Positions 7,443-22,325 of a stretch of 64,000 bases of DNA are shown piece by piece (position 1 is the stretch's first letter; each line of letters starts with the position of its first letter). A model generated the notes under the pieces. It saw only the letters and a list, made by a program, of their open reading frames with translations, was not told the origin of the DNA and ran no database searches. The stretch lies in contig OV884011.1 of assembly GCA_930367205.1 (NCBI GenBank), forward strand, positions 144,767,937 through 144,831,936, in the 5' to 3' direction. This DNA comes from Acanthosoma haemorrhoidale. Taxonomy: Eukaryota; Arthropoda; Insecta; Hemiptera; Acanthosomatidae. The position numbers and the translations under genes are program-made.

Positions 7443-10400
7443 GTCTGTGTTGCATGGATTAATTTTTTATTAATATCCTGTGTCCAGCACCTGGTCCACT
7501 ATCATGACTATGTCATGGTTTTGAGTATAACCTGGATGAAGTCATGCTGACTAGCCAGAACCAACCGAGACATTGAAAATTCAACATTTCTTTAGACCAC
7601 AAAGGATCAAAAGCCGAAAGAAAGATTTTTCTTTCAAAACCCCGGCCCGGTCTACAATAGGGAGAAACAATGCACCGAAACTAAACATCCGAACTAGCGA
7701 CTAAATGAAATTAGAAGATAAGAAACATCAAGGCTATAAATCCGACAGCTGAAATTCTCCGTAAATAGGAAAATTTGTAATATTATCGCATATCAAGCCT
7801 GTTAGAAGTAAGATAATCTGTAAGCTTGTATTTATTGTATGACTGTGTGAATGCATTTATTTGTTATTAATATCCTGTGCCCAGGTTTTGGTCCGCCATC
7901 ATGACTGCATCCAGGTTTCGAGTACAATCTGGATAAAGTCATGCTGACTAGCCAGAAACAGCTGAGACATCAATTATTCAACATTTTCTGAAACACCGAT
8001 GGATCAACAGTCCAAAGAAAAATTCTTCTTTCAGAACCCCGGCCTAGTCTAGAGGAGGGCAGAACGATGCACCGAAAGTAAAAGGCCGAACTACCGACTA
8101 AATCAAATTAGAAGAAAAGAAACACCAAGGCTATAATGCCGACAGCTGAGATTCTCTGTAAATAAGAAAATTTGTAATAGTATAGCTTTTCACGACTTTT
8201 TGAAGTAACAGGCTTTGTAAGCTTGTCTTTAAACCATGAGTTAACCGTGTTGCATGCATTTATGTGTTATTTATATCCTGTGCTCAGGTCCTGGCACATT
8301 TCCAGGTTCTGGTCCGCCATCATGACTGCATCCAGGTTTTGAGTACAATCTAGATGAAGTCATGATGACTAACCAGAACCAACTGAGACATCGAAGATTC
8401 AACATTCCCTGAGAACCTAATGGATCAAAAGCCCTAGAAAAGTATATCCAAGGCTGCAAAGGTAACAGTTGGGATTTCCTTTAAATAAGATAGTTTTTAT
8501 AGTAGTCATGATGTTCTTTGCAGGTCTTGTAGATGTAAGAGAATTTCTTAGCTTGTCTTTAACGTGTAATTTTACAGTTCTGCATGAATTTATTCGTGTT
8601 TTAGCGGCATATCCCGTGCTTTTTAAGTCTGTTAGAAGTATGAGAATTTGCCTTGGATGCCATTCATTTTTAGAGGTCTTTTTTCGTTTTTAATATTTAG
8701 CCTTTTGTAGTTACACGGGTAAATGGATTTCTTCTACTATCTGTGCTTAATTTCACCCTTAGGATAAATAGTTGAGGTGTGAAATATCGTTAAAACTCTC
8801 AAACCGGTTAAATAATCAGTTTCGAAGCACTGTGAATGTGATAAAAGTCAATTCATGAAAACGAAATATTTAAAAATGTTTTTCTGAAACACCAAAATTA
8901 TGAAAATGTTCGTAAATATGTGGTAAATAATGGTAGATATATTTAAACCAAAAAAAATTAATTATTGTAATCCAAAATATTCCAGATGTTTATCTGGACA
9001 CTCTAGTCTAGACGTCTGACCTTGCAATTTTTTCAAGAGAGTTGTATATCTGCATATTTTTAGACCTCAATCGTTTTTAATTATACAATTATAGATTCTC
9101 AATAGCTTTATTCTATTTCCTGTAGCTTGGCTACATTTTATACATGTTATAATAAAAAAATAGCCATAGTAAAGACCTCAATCGTCCCGTATTCATGTAC
9201 TAGTTGGGACAGGTTGTGTGGTGGTCTTAGTTACGGTCCGCAAATATAGATGCCCAAACGCTTTTACGCCACATTCCCAGTGTAAAGTGTGTCTTCTCTA
9301 GTTATAGTATTCATTATCGGAGCGGCGTGTTGTGCAGATAAGTTCGGTTAGTTGAACATAAGAATCCAAATGCATTGCGTATGACTGTGTGACTTACTAC
9401 TTGCCTATTTACGGTGTGAAAATCGGTTTCCATTCAATGTCGCTACATCTTATCAGGTATGTGAACATATTTATTTGGGTATTTCTAGTCTAGGTTTACA
9501 AAGTGAAATTAAATATGTGAGTTTTAACATGGATCATGCTAAAAGGTGTGTGTTGGAAATATGCTTACTCTCCATGTATGGTTGACAATTGCTGTAAATA
9601 TGCAAATGTAATATATTAGTGATTTTCGCAGATGCATCTCTTCAGTTAACGGTGTGCGGTTATTTTTATTTTAAAAGTATATGAGCGGTTTTTTTTTTTT
9701 GTTTGAATATATTAAAATAGTTTACTAATTCATACTAACTTTAAAATTCACGTAGCAATAATTTGTCGACTAAAAAAAAAATTGAGCAAATATTTGCTTA
9801 TCTGCCTTCGAATCACAAGTATTAATAATTTGTTCGTTATTTACAATTTTAAAACGTGTAGAATGTGGTCCATGGAAGTTTGCAAATGAAATTCATATTA
9901 TTACTTATTTGTATTCAAGATAATATTTGTCTAAAACTGCTGGAACAAAGAAGGGAATATTTACATTCCAGGAGGGGATCTGTTGTATGATTAGCAGCAA
10001 AGCAGGCATTTTTTTAAAATTTCTGATTCCTGCTATGTCAAAATGTAATTAGTTTTCTTTGGTTTCCCTAGATAACCTTCATTTAGGAAACTCTTCAAAT
10101 GATTGCTCCTAAACGTTGTATCCAATGTCTTGGCTATAGTATAATCCATGTTATTCTTGGCATGGTGGTGAATTTATTTTGGAGACTACCATAGTAGTTT
10201 CCTAAGTTGGTTTCTCCGGTGTCTATATTGGTCTGTTCTGTACACGGTTTTTGTCTTGTTGCGAGAAAATTCGATATTCTCTTCCATATGTAAACCGTAT
10301 TTCTTTTAAGTGTGTTATTATTCGGAAAGGTTTATGTTTGTTATATTTTGTGGGATATATTGATTTAGCCATATGGGCTATCGGTTATTTTTTCTAACAT

Positions 10401-11163
10401 GAGTAACTAGCCTCCTAGTTTTTGTTGGGTTTTCCTGCCTGGCTTGTGTTTTATTGCTTTCTCATAGCGAGATGTTTCCCGAGAATAATGGCCTCAGGTA
10501 TGTTAGGGATCTTTCACTTATAGCCCGACCGAGGTACAAAGACGACCCCAAACATTTTTCTTATTTTGTACACACCATTGTTACTAGTTGGTTTATAGGA
10601 ACAGGTGTTCCCAAGATTATTTTTTGCACTAAAATAAATAATTAACTATAAGGAAACTGATACAGTTACTGTAGATTAGCTTTATCGGAGTGAAGGTGTG
10701 GGGTCAATTATATTAGGATCTACAAGTATAGATATAGGGATAACCAGAATTTAGCATAAATCGATTTAAATAATACCATTTAGGTTGGCTAACGCCCCTT
10801 TATAATAAATATCATAACTCACCAGTTTAATTGTAAATCCAGGATTTTAGTACAATCTTGATGAAGTCATGATGACTAACAAGAACCAGCTGAGAGATGG
10901 AAGATTCAAAATTTCCAAGACCTCAATAGATCAACCGCCCAAAGGAATATTCTTCTTTCAGAACTCCGACCCTGTCTAGAGGAGGCAAATCGACGCACTG
11001 AAAGAAAACGGCCAAACTAGCGACTAAAGCAAATAAGAAGAAATGCAGCACCAAGACTTTAATGCCGACAGCTGAAATTCTCCGTAAATATGAAAATGTG
11101 TAATACTATAGTATATCAAGCCTGTAAGAAGTAAGATACTTTGTTAGCTTGTATCAATCAAAT
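7443..11163. repeat. Tandem unit 3 (3,721 bp)
   Basis: Complete copy. Alleles: 24T, 232A, 261A, 265G, 455C, 502C, 1074C, 1268G, 1588T, T12-G-T3, 3198A, 3616T. No private change was seen. It matches unit 17, about 52 kb away, at every variable site noted. Confidence 0.98.
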
Positions 11164-14100
11164 GTCTGTGTTGCATGGATTAATTTGTTATTAATATCCT
11201 GTGTCCAGCACCTGGTCCACTATCATGACTATGTCATGGTTTTGAGTATAACCTGGATGAAGTCATGCTGACTAGCCAGAACCAACCGAGACATTGAAAA
11301 TTCAACATTTCTTTAGACCACAAAGGATCAAAAGCCGAAAGAAAGATTTTTCTTTCAAAACCCCGGCCCGGTCTACAATAGGGAGAAACAATGCGCCGAA
11401 ACTAAACATCCGAACTAGCGACTGAATCAAATTAGAAGATAAGAAACGTCAAGGCTATAAATCCGACAGCTGAAATTCTCCGTAAATAGGAAAATTTGTA
11501 ATATTATCGCATATCAAGCCTGTTAGAAGTAAGATAATCTGTAAGCTTGTATTTATTGTATGACTGTGTGAATGCATTTATTTGTTATTAATATCCTGTG
11601 CCCAGGTTTTGGTCCGCCATCATGACTGCATCCAGGTTTCGAGTACAATCTGGATAAAGTCATGGTGACTAGCCAGAAACAGCTGAGACATCAATTATTC
11701 AACATTTTCTGAAACACCGATGGATCAACAGTCCAAAGAAAAATTCTTCTTTCAGAACCCCGGCCTAGTCTAGAGGAGGGCAGAACGATGCACCGAAAGT
11801 AAAAGGCCGAACTACCGACTAAATCAAATTAGAAGAAAAGAAACACCAAGGCTATAATGCCGACAGCTGAGATTCTCTGTAAATAAGAAAATTTGTAATA
11901 GTATAGCTTTTCACGACTTTTTGAAGTAACAGGCTTTGTAAGCTTGTCTTTAAACCATGAGTTAACCGTGTTGCATGCATTTATGTGTTATTTATATCCT
12001 GTGCTCAGGTCCTGGCACATTTCCAGGTTCTGGTCCGCCATCATGACTGCATCCAGGTTTTGAGTACAATCTAGATGAAGTCATGATGACTAACCAGAAC
12101 CAACTGAGACATCGAAGATTCAACATTCCCTGAGAACCTAATGGATCAAAAGCCCTAGAAAAGTATATCCAAGGCTGCAAAGGTAACAGTTGGGATTTCC
12201 TTTAAATAAGATAGTTTTTATAGTAGTCATGATGTTCTTTGCAGGTCTTGTAGATGTAAGAGAATTTCTTAGCTTGTCTTTAACGTGTAATTTTACAGTT
12301 CTGCATGAATTTATTCGTGTTTTAGCGGCATATCCCGTGCTTTTTAAGTCTGTTAGAAGTATGAGAATTTGCCTTGGATGCCATTCATTTTTAGAGGTCT
12401 TTTTTCGTTTTTAATATTTAGCCTTTTGTAGTTACACGGGTAAATGGATTTCTTCTACTATCTGTGCTTAATTTCACCCTTAGGATAAATAGTTGAGGTG
12501 TGAAATATCGTTAAAACTCTCAAACCGGTTAAATAATCAGTTTCGAAGCACTGTGAATGTGATAAAAGTCAATTCATGAAAACGAAATATTTAAAAATGT
12601 TTTTCTGAAACACCAAAATTATGAAAATGTTCGTAAATATGTGGTAAATAATGGTAGATATATTTAAACCAAAAAAAATTAATTATTGTAATCCAAAATA
12701 TTCCAGATGTTTATCTGGACACTCTAGTCTAGACGTCTGACCTTGCAATTGTTTCAAGAGAGTTGTATATCTGCATATTTTTAGACCTCAATCGTTTTTA
12801 ATTATACAATTATAGATTCTCAATAGCTTTATTCTATTTCCTGTAGCTTGGCTACATTTTATACATGTTATAATAAAAAAATAGCCATAGTAAAGACCTC
12901 AATCGTCCCGTATTCATGTACTAGTTGGGACAGGTTGTGTGGTGGTCTTAGTTACGGTCCGCAAATATAGATGCCCAAACGCTTTTACGCCACATTCCCA
13001 GTGTAAAGTGTGTCTTCTCTAGTTATAGTATTCATTATCGGAGCGGCGTGTTGTGCAGATAAGTTCGGTTAGTTGAACATAAGAATCCAAATGCATTGCG
13101 TATGACTGTGTGACTTACTACTTGCCTATTTACGGTGTGAAAATCGGTTTCCATTCAATGTCGCTACATCTTATCAGGTATGTGAACATATTTATTTGGG
13201 TATTTCTAGTCTAGGTTTACAAAGTGAAATTAAATATGTGAGTTTTAACATGGATCATGCTAAAAGGTGTGTGTTGGAAATATGCTTACTCTCCATGTAT
13301 GGTTGACAATTGCTGTAAATATGCAAATGTAATATATTAGTGATTTTCGCAGATGCATCTCTTCAGTTAACGGTGTGCGGTTATTTTTATTTTAAAAGTA
13401 TATGAGCGGTTTTTTTTTTTTTTTTGAATATATTAAAATAGTTTACTAATTCATACTAACTTTAAAATTCACGTAGCAATAATTTGTCGACTAAAAAAAA
13501 AATTGAGCAAATATTTGCTTATCTGCCTTCGAATCACAAGTATTAATAATTTGTTCGTTATTTACAATTTTAAAACGTGTAGAATGTGGTCCATGGAAGT
13601 TTGCAAATGAAATTCATATTATTACTTATTTGTATTCAAGATAATATTTGTCTAAAACTGCTGGAACAAAGAAGGGAATATTTACATTCCAGGAGGGGAT
13701 CTGTTGTATGATTAGCAGCAAAGCAGGCATTTTTTTAAAATTTCTGATTCCTGCTATGTCAAAATGTAATTAGTTTTCTTTGGTTTCCCTAGATAACCTT
13801 CATTTAGGAAACTCTTCAAATGATTGCTCCTAAACGTTGTATCCAATGTCTTGGCTATAGTATAATCCATGTTATTCTTGGCATGGTGGTGAATTTATTT
13901 TGGAGACTACCATAGTAGTTTCCTAAGTTGGTTTCTCCGGTGTCTATATTGGTCTGTTCTGTACACGGTTTTTGTCTTGTTGCGAGAAAATTCGATATTC
14001 TCTTCCATATGTAAACCGTATTTCTTTTAAGTGTGTTATTATTCGGAAAGGTTTATGTTTGTTATATTTTGTGGGATATATTGATTTAGCCATATGGGCT

Positions 14101-14884
14101 ATCGGTTATTTTTTCTAACATGAGTAACTAGCCTCCTAGTTTTTGTTGGGTTTTCCTGCCTGGCTTGTGTTTTATTGCTTTCTCATAGCGAGATGTTTCC
14201 CGAGAATAATGGCCTCAGGTATGTTAGGGATCTTTCACTTATAGCCCGACCGAGGTACAAAGACGACCCCAAACATTTTTCTTATTTTGTACACACCATT
14301 GTTACTAGTTGGTTTATAGGAACAGGTGTTCCCAAGATTATTTTTTGCACTAAAATAAATAATTAACTATAAGGAAACTGATACAGTTACTGTAGATTAG
14401 CTTTATCGGAGTGAAGGTGTGGGGTCAATTATATTAGGATCTACAAGTATAGATATAGGGATAACCAGAATTTAGCATAAATCGATTTAAATAATACCAT
14501 TTAGGTTGGCTAACGCCCCTTTATAATAAATATCATAACTCACCAGTTTAATTGTAAATCCAGGATTTTAGTACAATCTTGATGAAGTCATGATGACTAA
14601 CAAGAACCAGCTGAGAGATGGAAGATTCAAAATTTCCAAGACCTCAATAGATCAACCGCCCAAAGGAATATTCTTCTTTCAGAACTCCGACCCTGTCTAG
14701 AGGAGGCAAATCGACGCACTGAAAGAAAACGGCCAAACTAGCGACTAAAGCAAATAAGAAGAAATGCAGCACCAAGACTTTAATGCCGACAGCTGAAATT
14801 CTCCGTAAATATGAAAATGTGTAATACTATAGTATATCAAGCCTGTAAGAAGTAAGATACTTTGTTAGCTTGTATCAATCAAAT
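11164..14884. repeat. Tandem unit 4 (3,721 bp)
   Basis: Complete copy. Alleles: 24G, 232G, 261G, 265C, 455C, 502G, 1074C, 1268G, 1588G, T16, 3198A, 3616T; private 285G. The 1588G allele is shared only with unit 13, and the T16 tract with units 1 and 15. Confidence 0.98.
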
Positions 14885-17800
14885 GTCTGTGTTGCATGGA
14901 TTAATTTGTTATTAATATCCTGTGTCCAGCACCTGGTCCACTATCATGACTATGTCATGGTTTTGAGTATAACCTGGATGAAGTCATGCTGACTAGCCAG
15001 AACCAACCGAGACATTGAAAATTCAACATTTCTTTAGACCACAAAGGATCAAAAGCCGAAAGAAAGATTTTTCTTTCAAAACCCCGGCCCGGTCTACAAT
15101 AGGGAGAAACAATGCACCGAAACTAAACATCCGAACTAGCGACTAAATGAAATTAGAAGATAAGAAACATCAAGGCTATAAATCCGACAGCTGAAATTCT
15201 CCGTAAATAGGAAAATTTGTAATATTATCGCATATCAAGCCTGTTAGAAGTAAGATAATCTGTAAGCTTGTATTTATTGTATGACTGTGTGAATGCATTT
15301 ATTTGTTATTAATATCCTGTGCCCAGGTTTTGGTCCGCTATCATGACTGCATCCAGGTTTCGAGTACAATCTGGATAAAGTCATGGTGACTAGCCAGAAA
15401 CAGCTGAGACATCAATTATTCAACATTTTCTGAAACACCGATGGATCAACAGTCCAAAGAAAAATTCTTCTTTCAGAACCCCGGCCTAGTCTAGAGGAGG
15501 GCAGAACGATGCACCGAAAGTAAAAGGCCGAACTACCGACTAAATCAAATTAGAAGAAAAGAAACACCAAGGCTATAATGCCGACAGCTGAGATTCTCTG
15601 TAAATAAGAAAATTTGTAATAGTATAGCTTTTCACGACTTTTTGAAGTAACAGGCTTTGTAAGCTTGTCTTTAAACCATGAGTTAACCGTGTTGCATGCA
15701 TTTATGTGTTATTTATATCCTGTGCTCAGGTCCTGGCACATTTCCAGGTTCTGGTCCGCCATCATGACTGCATCCAGGTTTTGAGTACAATCTAGATGAA
15801 GTCATGATGACTAACCAGAACCAACTGAGACATCGAAGATTCAACATTCCCTGAGAACCTAATGGATCAAAAGCCCTAGAAAAGTATATCCAAGGCTGCA
15901 AAGGTAACAGTTGGGATTTCCTTTAAATAAGATAGTTTTTATAGTAGTCATGATGTTCTTTGCAGGTCTTGTAGATGTAAGAGAATTTCTTAGCTTGTCT
16001 TTAACGTGTAATTTTACAGTTCTGCATGAATTTATTCGTGTTTTAGCGGCATATCCCGTGCTTTTTAAGTCTGTTAGAAGTATGAGAATTTGCCTTGGAT
16101 GCCATTCATTTTTAGAGGTCTTTTTTCGTTTTTAATATTTAGCCTTTTGTAGTTACACGGGTAAATGGATTTCTTCTACTATCTGTGCTTAATTTCACCC
16201 TTAGGATAAATAGTTGAGGTGTGAAATATCGTTAAAACTCTCAAACCGGTTAAATAATCAGTTTCGAAGCACTGTGAATGTGATAAAAGTCAATTCATGA
16301 AAACGAAATATTTAAAAATGTTTTTCTGAAACACCAAAATTATGAAAATGTTCGTAAATATGTGGTAAATAATGGTAGATATATTTAAACCAAAAAAAAT
16401 TAATTATTGTAATCCAAAATATTCCAGATGTTTATCTGGACACTCTAGTCTAGACGTCTGACCTTGCAATTTTTTCAAGAGAGTTGTATATCTGCATATT
16501 TTTAGACCTCAATCGTTTTTAATTATACAATTATAGATTCTCAATAGCTTTATTCTATTTCCTGTAGCTTGGCTACATTTTATACATGTTATAATAAAAA
16601 AATAGCCATAGTAAAGACCTCAATCGTCCCGTATTCATGTACTAGTTGGGACAGGTTGTGTGGTGGTCTTAGTTACGGTCCGCAAATATAGATGCCCAAA
16701 CGCTTTTACGCCACATTCCCAGTGTAAAGTGTGTCTTCTCTAGTTATAGTATTCATTATCGGAGCGGCGTGTTGTGCAGATAAGTTCGGTTAGTTGAACA
16801 TAAGAATCCAAATGCATTGCGTATGACTGTGTGACTTACTACTTGCCTATTTACGGTGTGAAAATCGGTTTCCATTCAATGTCGCTACATCTTATCAGGT
16901 ATGTGAACATATTTATTTGGGTATTTCTAGTCTAGGTTTACAAAGTGAAATTAAATATGTGAGTTTTAACATGGATCATGCTAAAAGGTGTGTGTTGGAA
17001 ATATGCTTACTCTCCATGTATGGTTGACAATTGCTGTAAATATGCAAATGTAATATATTAGTGATTTTCGCAGATGCATCTCTTCAGTTAACGGTGTGCG
17101 GTTATTTTTATTTTAAAAGTATATGAGCGGTTTTTTTTTTTGTTTGAATATATTAAAATAGTTTACTAATTCATACTAACTTTAAAATTCACGTAGCAAT
17201 AATTTGTCGACTAAAAAAAAAATTGAGCAAATATTTGCTTATCTGCCTTCGAATCACAAGTATTAATAATTTGTTCGTTATTTACAATTTTAAAACGTGT
17301 AGAATGTGGTCCATGGAAGTTTGCAAATGAAATTCATATTATTACTTATTTGTATTCAAGATAATATTTGTCTAAAACTGCTGGAACAAAGAAGGGAATA
17401 TTTACATTCCAGGAGGGGATCTGTTGTATGATTAGCAGCAAAGCAGGCATTTTTTTAAAATTTCTGATTCCTGCTATGTCAAAATGTAATTAGTTTTCTT
17501 TGGTTTCCCTAGATAACCTTCATTTAGGAAACTCTTCAAATGATTGCTCCTAAACGTTGTATCCAATGTCTTGGCTATAGTATAATCCATGTTATTCTTG
17601 GCATGGTGGTGAATTTATTTTGGAGACTACCATAGTAGTTTCCTAAGTTGGTTTCTCCGGTGTCTATATTGGTCTGTTCTGTACACGGTTTTTGTCTTGT
17701 TGCGAGAAAATTCGATATTCTCTTCCATATGTAAACCGTATTTCTTTTAAGTGTGTTATTATTCGGAAAGGTTTATGTTTGTTATATTTTGTGGGATATA

Positions 17801-18604
17801 TTGATTTAGCCATATGGGCTATCGGTTATTTTTTCTAACATGAGTAACTAGCCTCCTAGTTTTTGTTGGGTTTTCCTGCCTGGCTTGTGTTTTATTGCTT
17901 TCTCATAGCGAGATGTTTCCCGAGAATAATGGCCTCAGGTATGTTAGGGATCTTTCACTTATAGCCCGACCGAGGTACAAAGACGACCCCAAACATTTTT
18001 CTTATTTTGTACACACCATTGTTACTAGTTGGTTTATAGGAACAGGTGTTCCCAAGATTATTTTTTGCACTAAAATAAATAATTAACTATAAGGAAACTG
18101 ATACAGTTACTGTAGATTAGCTTTATCGGAGTGAAGGTGTGGGGTCAATTATATTAGGATCTACAAGTATAGATATAGGGATAACCAGAATTTAGCATAA
18201 ATCGATTTAAATAATACCATTTAGGTTGGCTAACGCCCCTTTATAATAAATATCATAACTCACCAGTTTAATTGTAAATCCAGGATTTTAGTACAATCTT
18301 GATGAAGTCATGATGACTAACAAGAACCAGCTGAGAGATGGAAGATTCAAAATTTCCAAGACCTCAATAGATCAACCGCCCAAAGGAATATTCTTCTTTC
18401 AGAACTCCGACCCTGTCTAGAGGAGGCAAATCGACGCACTGAAAGAAAACGGCCAAACTAGCGACTAAAGCAAATAAGAAGAAATGCAGCACCAAGACTT
18501 TAATGCCGACAGCTGAAATTCTCCGTAAATATGAAAATGTGTAATACTATAGTATATCAAGCCTGTAAGAAGTAAGATACTTTGTTAGCTTGTATCAATC
18601 AAAT
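14885..18604. repeat. Tandem unit 5 (3,720 bp)
   Basis: Complete copy, one base short because the T tract is T11-G-T3. Alleles: 24G, 232A, 261A, 265G, 455T, 502G, 1074C, 1268G, 1588T, 3198A, 3616T. The 455T allele is shared with units 8 and 15. The 24G/232A combination recurs in units 9 and 16. Confidence 0.98.
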
Positions 18605-21600
18605 GTCTGTGTTGCATGGATTAATTTTTTATTAATATCCTGTGTCCAGCACCTGGTCCACTATCATGACTATGTCATGGTTTTGAGTATAACCTGGATG
18701 AAGTCATGCTGACTAGCCAGAACCAACCGAGACATTGAAAATTCAACATTTCTTTAGACCACAAAGGATCAAAAGCCGAAAGAAAGATTTTTCTTTCAAA
18801 ACCCCGGCCCGGTCTACAATAGGGAGAAACAATGCACCGAAACTAAACATCCGAACTAGCGACTAAATGAAATTAGAAGATAAGAAACATCAAGGCTATA
18901 AATCCGACAGCTGAAATTCTCCGTAAATAGGAAAATTTGTAATATTATCGCATATCAAGCCTGTTAGAAGTAAGATAATCTGTAAGCTTGTATTTATTGT
19001 ATGACTGTGTGAATGCATTTATTTGTTATTAATATCCTGTGCCCAGGTTTTGGTCCGCCATCATGACTGCATCCAGGTTTCGAGTACAATCTGGATAAAG
19101 TCATGGTGACTAGCCAGAAACAGCTGAGACATCAATTATTCAACATTTTCTGAAACACCGATGGATCAACAGTCCAAAGAAAAATTCTTCTTTCAGAACC
19201 CCGGCCTAGTCTAGAGGAGGGCAGAACGATGCACCGAAAGTAAAAGGCCGAACTACCGACTAAATCAAATTAGAAGAAAAGAAACACCAAGGCTATAATG
19301 CCGACAGCTGAGATTCTCTGTAAATAAGAAAATTTGTAATAGTATAGCTTTTCACGACTTTTTGAAGTAACAGGCTTTGTAAGCTTGTCTTTAAACCATG
19401 AGTTAACCGTGTTGCATGCATTTATGTGTTATTTATATCCTGTGCTCAGGTCCTGGCACATTTCCAGGTTCTGGTCCGCCATCATGACTGCATCCAGGTT
19501 TTGAGTACAATCTAGATGAAGTCATGATGACTAACCAGAACCAACTGAGACATCGAAGATTCAACATTCCCTGAGAACCTAATGGATCAAAAGCCCTAGA
19601 AAAGTATATCCAAGGCTGCAAAGGTAACAGTTGGGATTTCCTTTAAATAAGATAGTTTTTATAGTAGTCATGATGTTCTTTGCAGGTCTTGTAGATGTAA
19701 GAGAATTTCTTAGCTTGTCTTTAACGTGTAATTTTACAGTTCTGCATGAATTTATTCGTGTTTTAGCGGCATATCCCGTGCTTTTTAAGTCTGTTAGAAG
19801 TATGAGAATTTGCCTTGGATGCCATTCATTTTTAGAGGTCTTTTTTCGTTTTTAATATTTAGCCTTTTGTAATTACACGGGTAAATGGATTTCTTCTACT
19901 ATCTGTGCTTAATTTCACCCTTAGGATAAATAGTTGAGGTGTGAAATATCGTTAAAACTCTCAAACCGGTTAAATAATCAGTTTCGAAGCACTGTGAATG
20001 TGATAAAAGTCAATTCATGAAAACGAAATATTTAAAAATGTTTTTCTGAAACACCAAAATTATGAAAATGTTCGTAAATATGTGGTAAATAATGGTAGAT
20101 ATATTTAAACCAAAAAAAATTAATTATTGTAATCCAAAATATTCCAGATGTTTATCTGGACACTCTAGTCTAGACGTCTGACCTTGCAATTTTTTCAAGA
20201 GAGTTGTATATCTGCATATTTTTAGACCTCAATCGTTTTTAATTATACAATTATAGATTCTCAATAGCTTTATTCTATTTCCTGTAGCTTGGCTACATTT
20301 TATACATGTTATAATAAAAAAATAGCCATAGTAAAGACCTCAATCGTCCCGTATTCATGTACTAGTTGGGACAGGTTGTGTGGTGGTCTTAGTTACGGTC
20401 CGCAAATATAGATGCCCAAACGCTTTTACGCCACATTCCCAGTGTAAAGTGTGTCTTCTCTAGTTATAGTATTCATTATCGGAGCGGCGTGTTGTGCAGA
20501 TAAGTTCGGTTAGTTGAACATAAGAATCCAAATGCATTGCGTATGACTGTGTGACTTACTACTTGCCTATTTACGGTGTGAAAATCGGTTTCCATTCAAT
20601 GTCGCTACATCTTATCAGGTATGTGAACATATTTATTTGGGTATTTCTAGTCTAGGTTTACAAAGTGAAATTAAATATGTGAGTTTTAACATGGATCATG
20701 CTAAAAGGTGTGTGTTGGAAATATGCTTACTCTCCATGTATGGTTGACAATTGCTGTAAATATGCAAATGTAATATATTAGTGATTTTCGCAGATGCATC
20801 TCTTCAGTTAACGGTGTGCGGTTATTTTTATTTTAAAAGTATATGAGCGGTTTTTTTTTTTTGTTTGAATATATTAAAATAGTTTACTAATTCATACTAA
20901 CTTTAAAATTCACGTAGCAATAATTTGTCGACTAAAAAAAAAATTGAGCAAATATTTGCTTATCTGCCTTCGAATCACAAGTATTAATAATTTGTTCGTT
21001 ATTTACAATTTTAAAACGTGTAGAATGTGGTCCATGGAAGTTTGCAAATGAAATTCATATTATTACTTATTTGTATTCAAGATAATATTTGTCTAAAACT
21101 GCTGGAACAAAGAAGGGAATATTTACATTCCAGGAGGGGATCTGTTGTATGATTAGCAGCAAAGCAGGCATTTTTTTAAAATTTCTGATTCCTGCTATGT
21201 CAAAATGTAATTAGTTTTCTTTGGTTTCCCTAGATAACCTTCATTTAGGAAACTCTTCAAATGATTGCTCCTAAACGTTGTATCCAATGTCTTGGCTATA
21301 GTATAATCCATGTTATTCTTGGCATGGTGGTGAATTTATTTTGGAGACTACCATAGTAGTTTCCTAAGTTGGTTTCTCCGGTGTCTATATTGGTCTGTTC
21401 TGTACACGGTTTTTGTCTTGTTGCGAGAAAATTCGATATTCTCTTCCATATGTAAACCGTATTTCTTTTAAGTGTGTTATTATTCGGAAAGGTTTATGTT
21501 TGTTATATTTTGTGGGATATATTGATTTAGCCATATGGGCTATCGGTTATTTTTTCTAACATGAGTAACTAGCCTCCTAGTTTTTGTTGGGTTTTCCTGC

Positions 21601-22325
21601 CTGGCTTGTGTTTTATTGCTTTCTCATAGCGAGATGTTTCCCGAGAATAATGGCCTCAGGTATGTTAGGGATCTTTCACTTATAGCCCGACCGAGGTACA
21701 AAGACGACCCCAAACATTTTTCTTATTTTGTACACACCATTGTTACTAGTTGGTTTATAGGAACAGGTGTTCCCAAGATTATTTTTTGCACTAAAATAAA
21801 TGATTAACTATAAGGAAACTGATACAGTTACTGTAGATTAGCTTTATCGGAGTGAAGGTGTGGGGTCAATTATATTAGGATCTACAAGTATAGATATAGG
21901 GATAACCAGAATTTAGCATAAATCGATTTAAATAATACCATTTAGGTTGGCTAACGCCCCTTTATAATAAATATCATAACTCACCAGTTTAATTGTAAAT
22001 CCAGGATTTTAGTACAATCTTGATGAAGTCATGATGACTAACAAGAACCAGCTGAGAGATGGAAGATTCAAAATTTCCAAGACCTCAATAGATCAACCGC
22101 CCAAAGGAATATTCTTCTTTCAGAACTCCGACCCTGTCTAGAGGAGGCAAATCGACGCACTGAAAGAAAACGGCCAAACTAGCGACTAAAGCAAATAAGA
22201 AGAAATGCAGCACCAAGACTTTAATGCCGACAGCTGAAATTCTCCGTAAATATGAAAATGTGTAATACTATAGTATATCAAGCCTGTAAGAAGTAAGATA
22301 CTTTGTTAGCTTGTATCAATCAAAT
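18605..22325. repeat. Tandem unit 6 (3,721 bp)
   Basis: Complete copy. Alleles: 24T, 232A, 261A, 265G, 455C, 502G, 1074C, 1268A, 1588T, T12-G-T3, 3198G, 3616T. The 1268A allele is found only here and in adjacent unit 7, which has the same 5' alleles. This suggests a recent local duplication or conversion. Confidence 0.98.
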
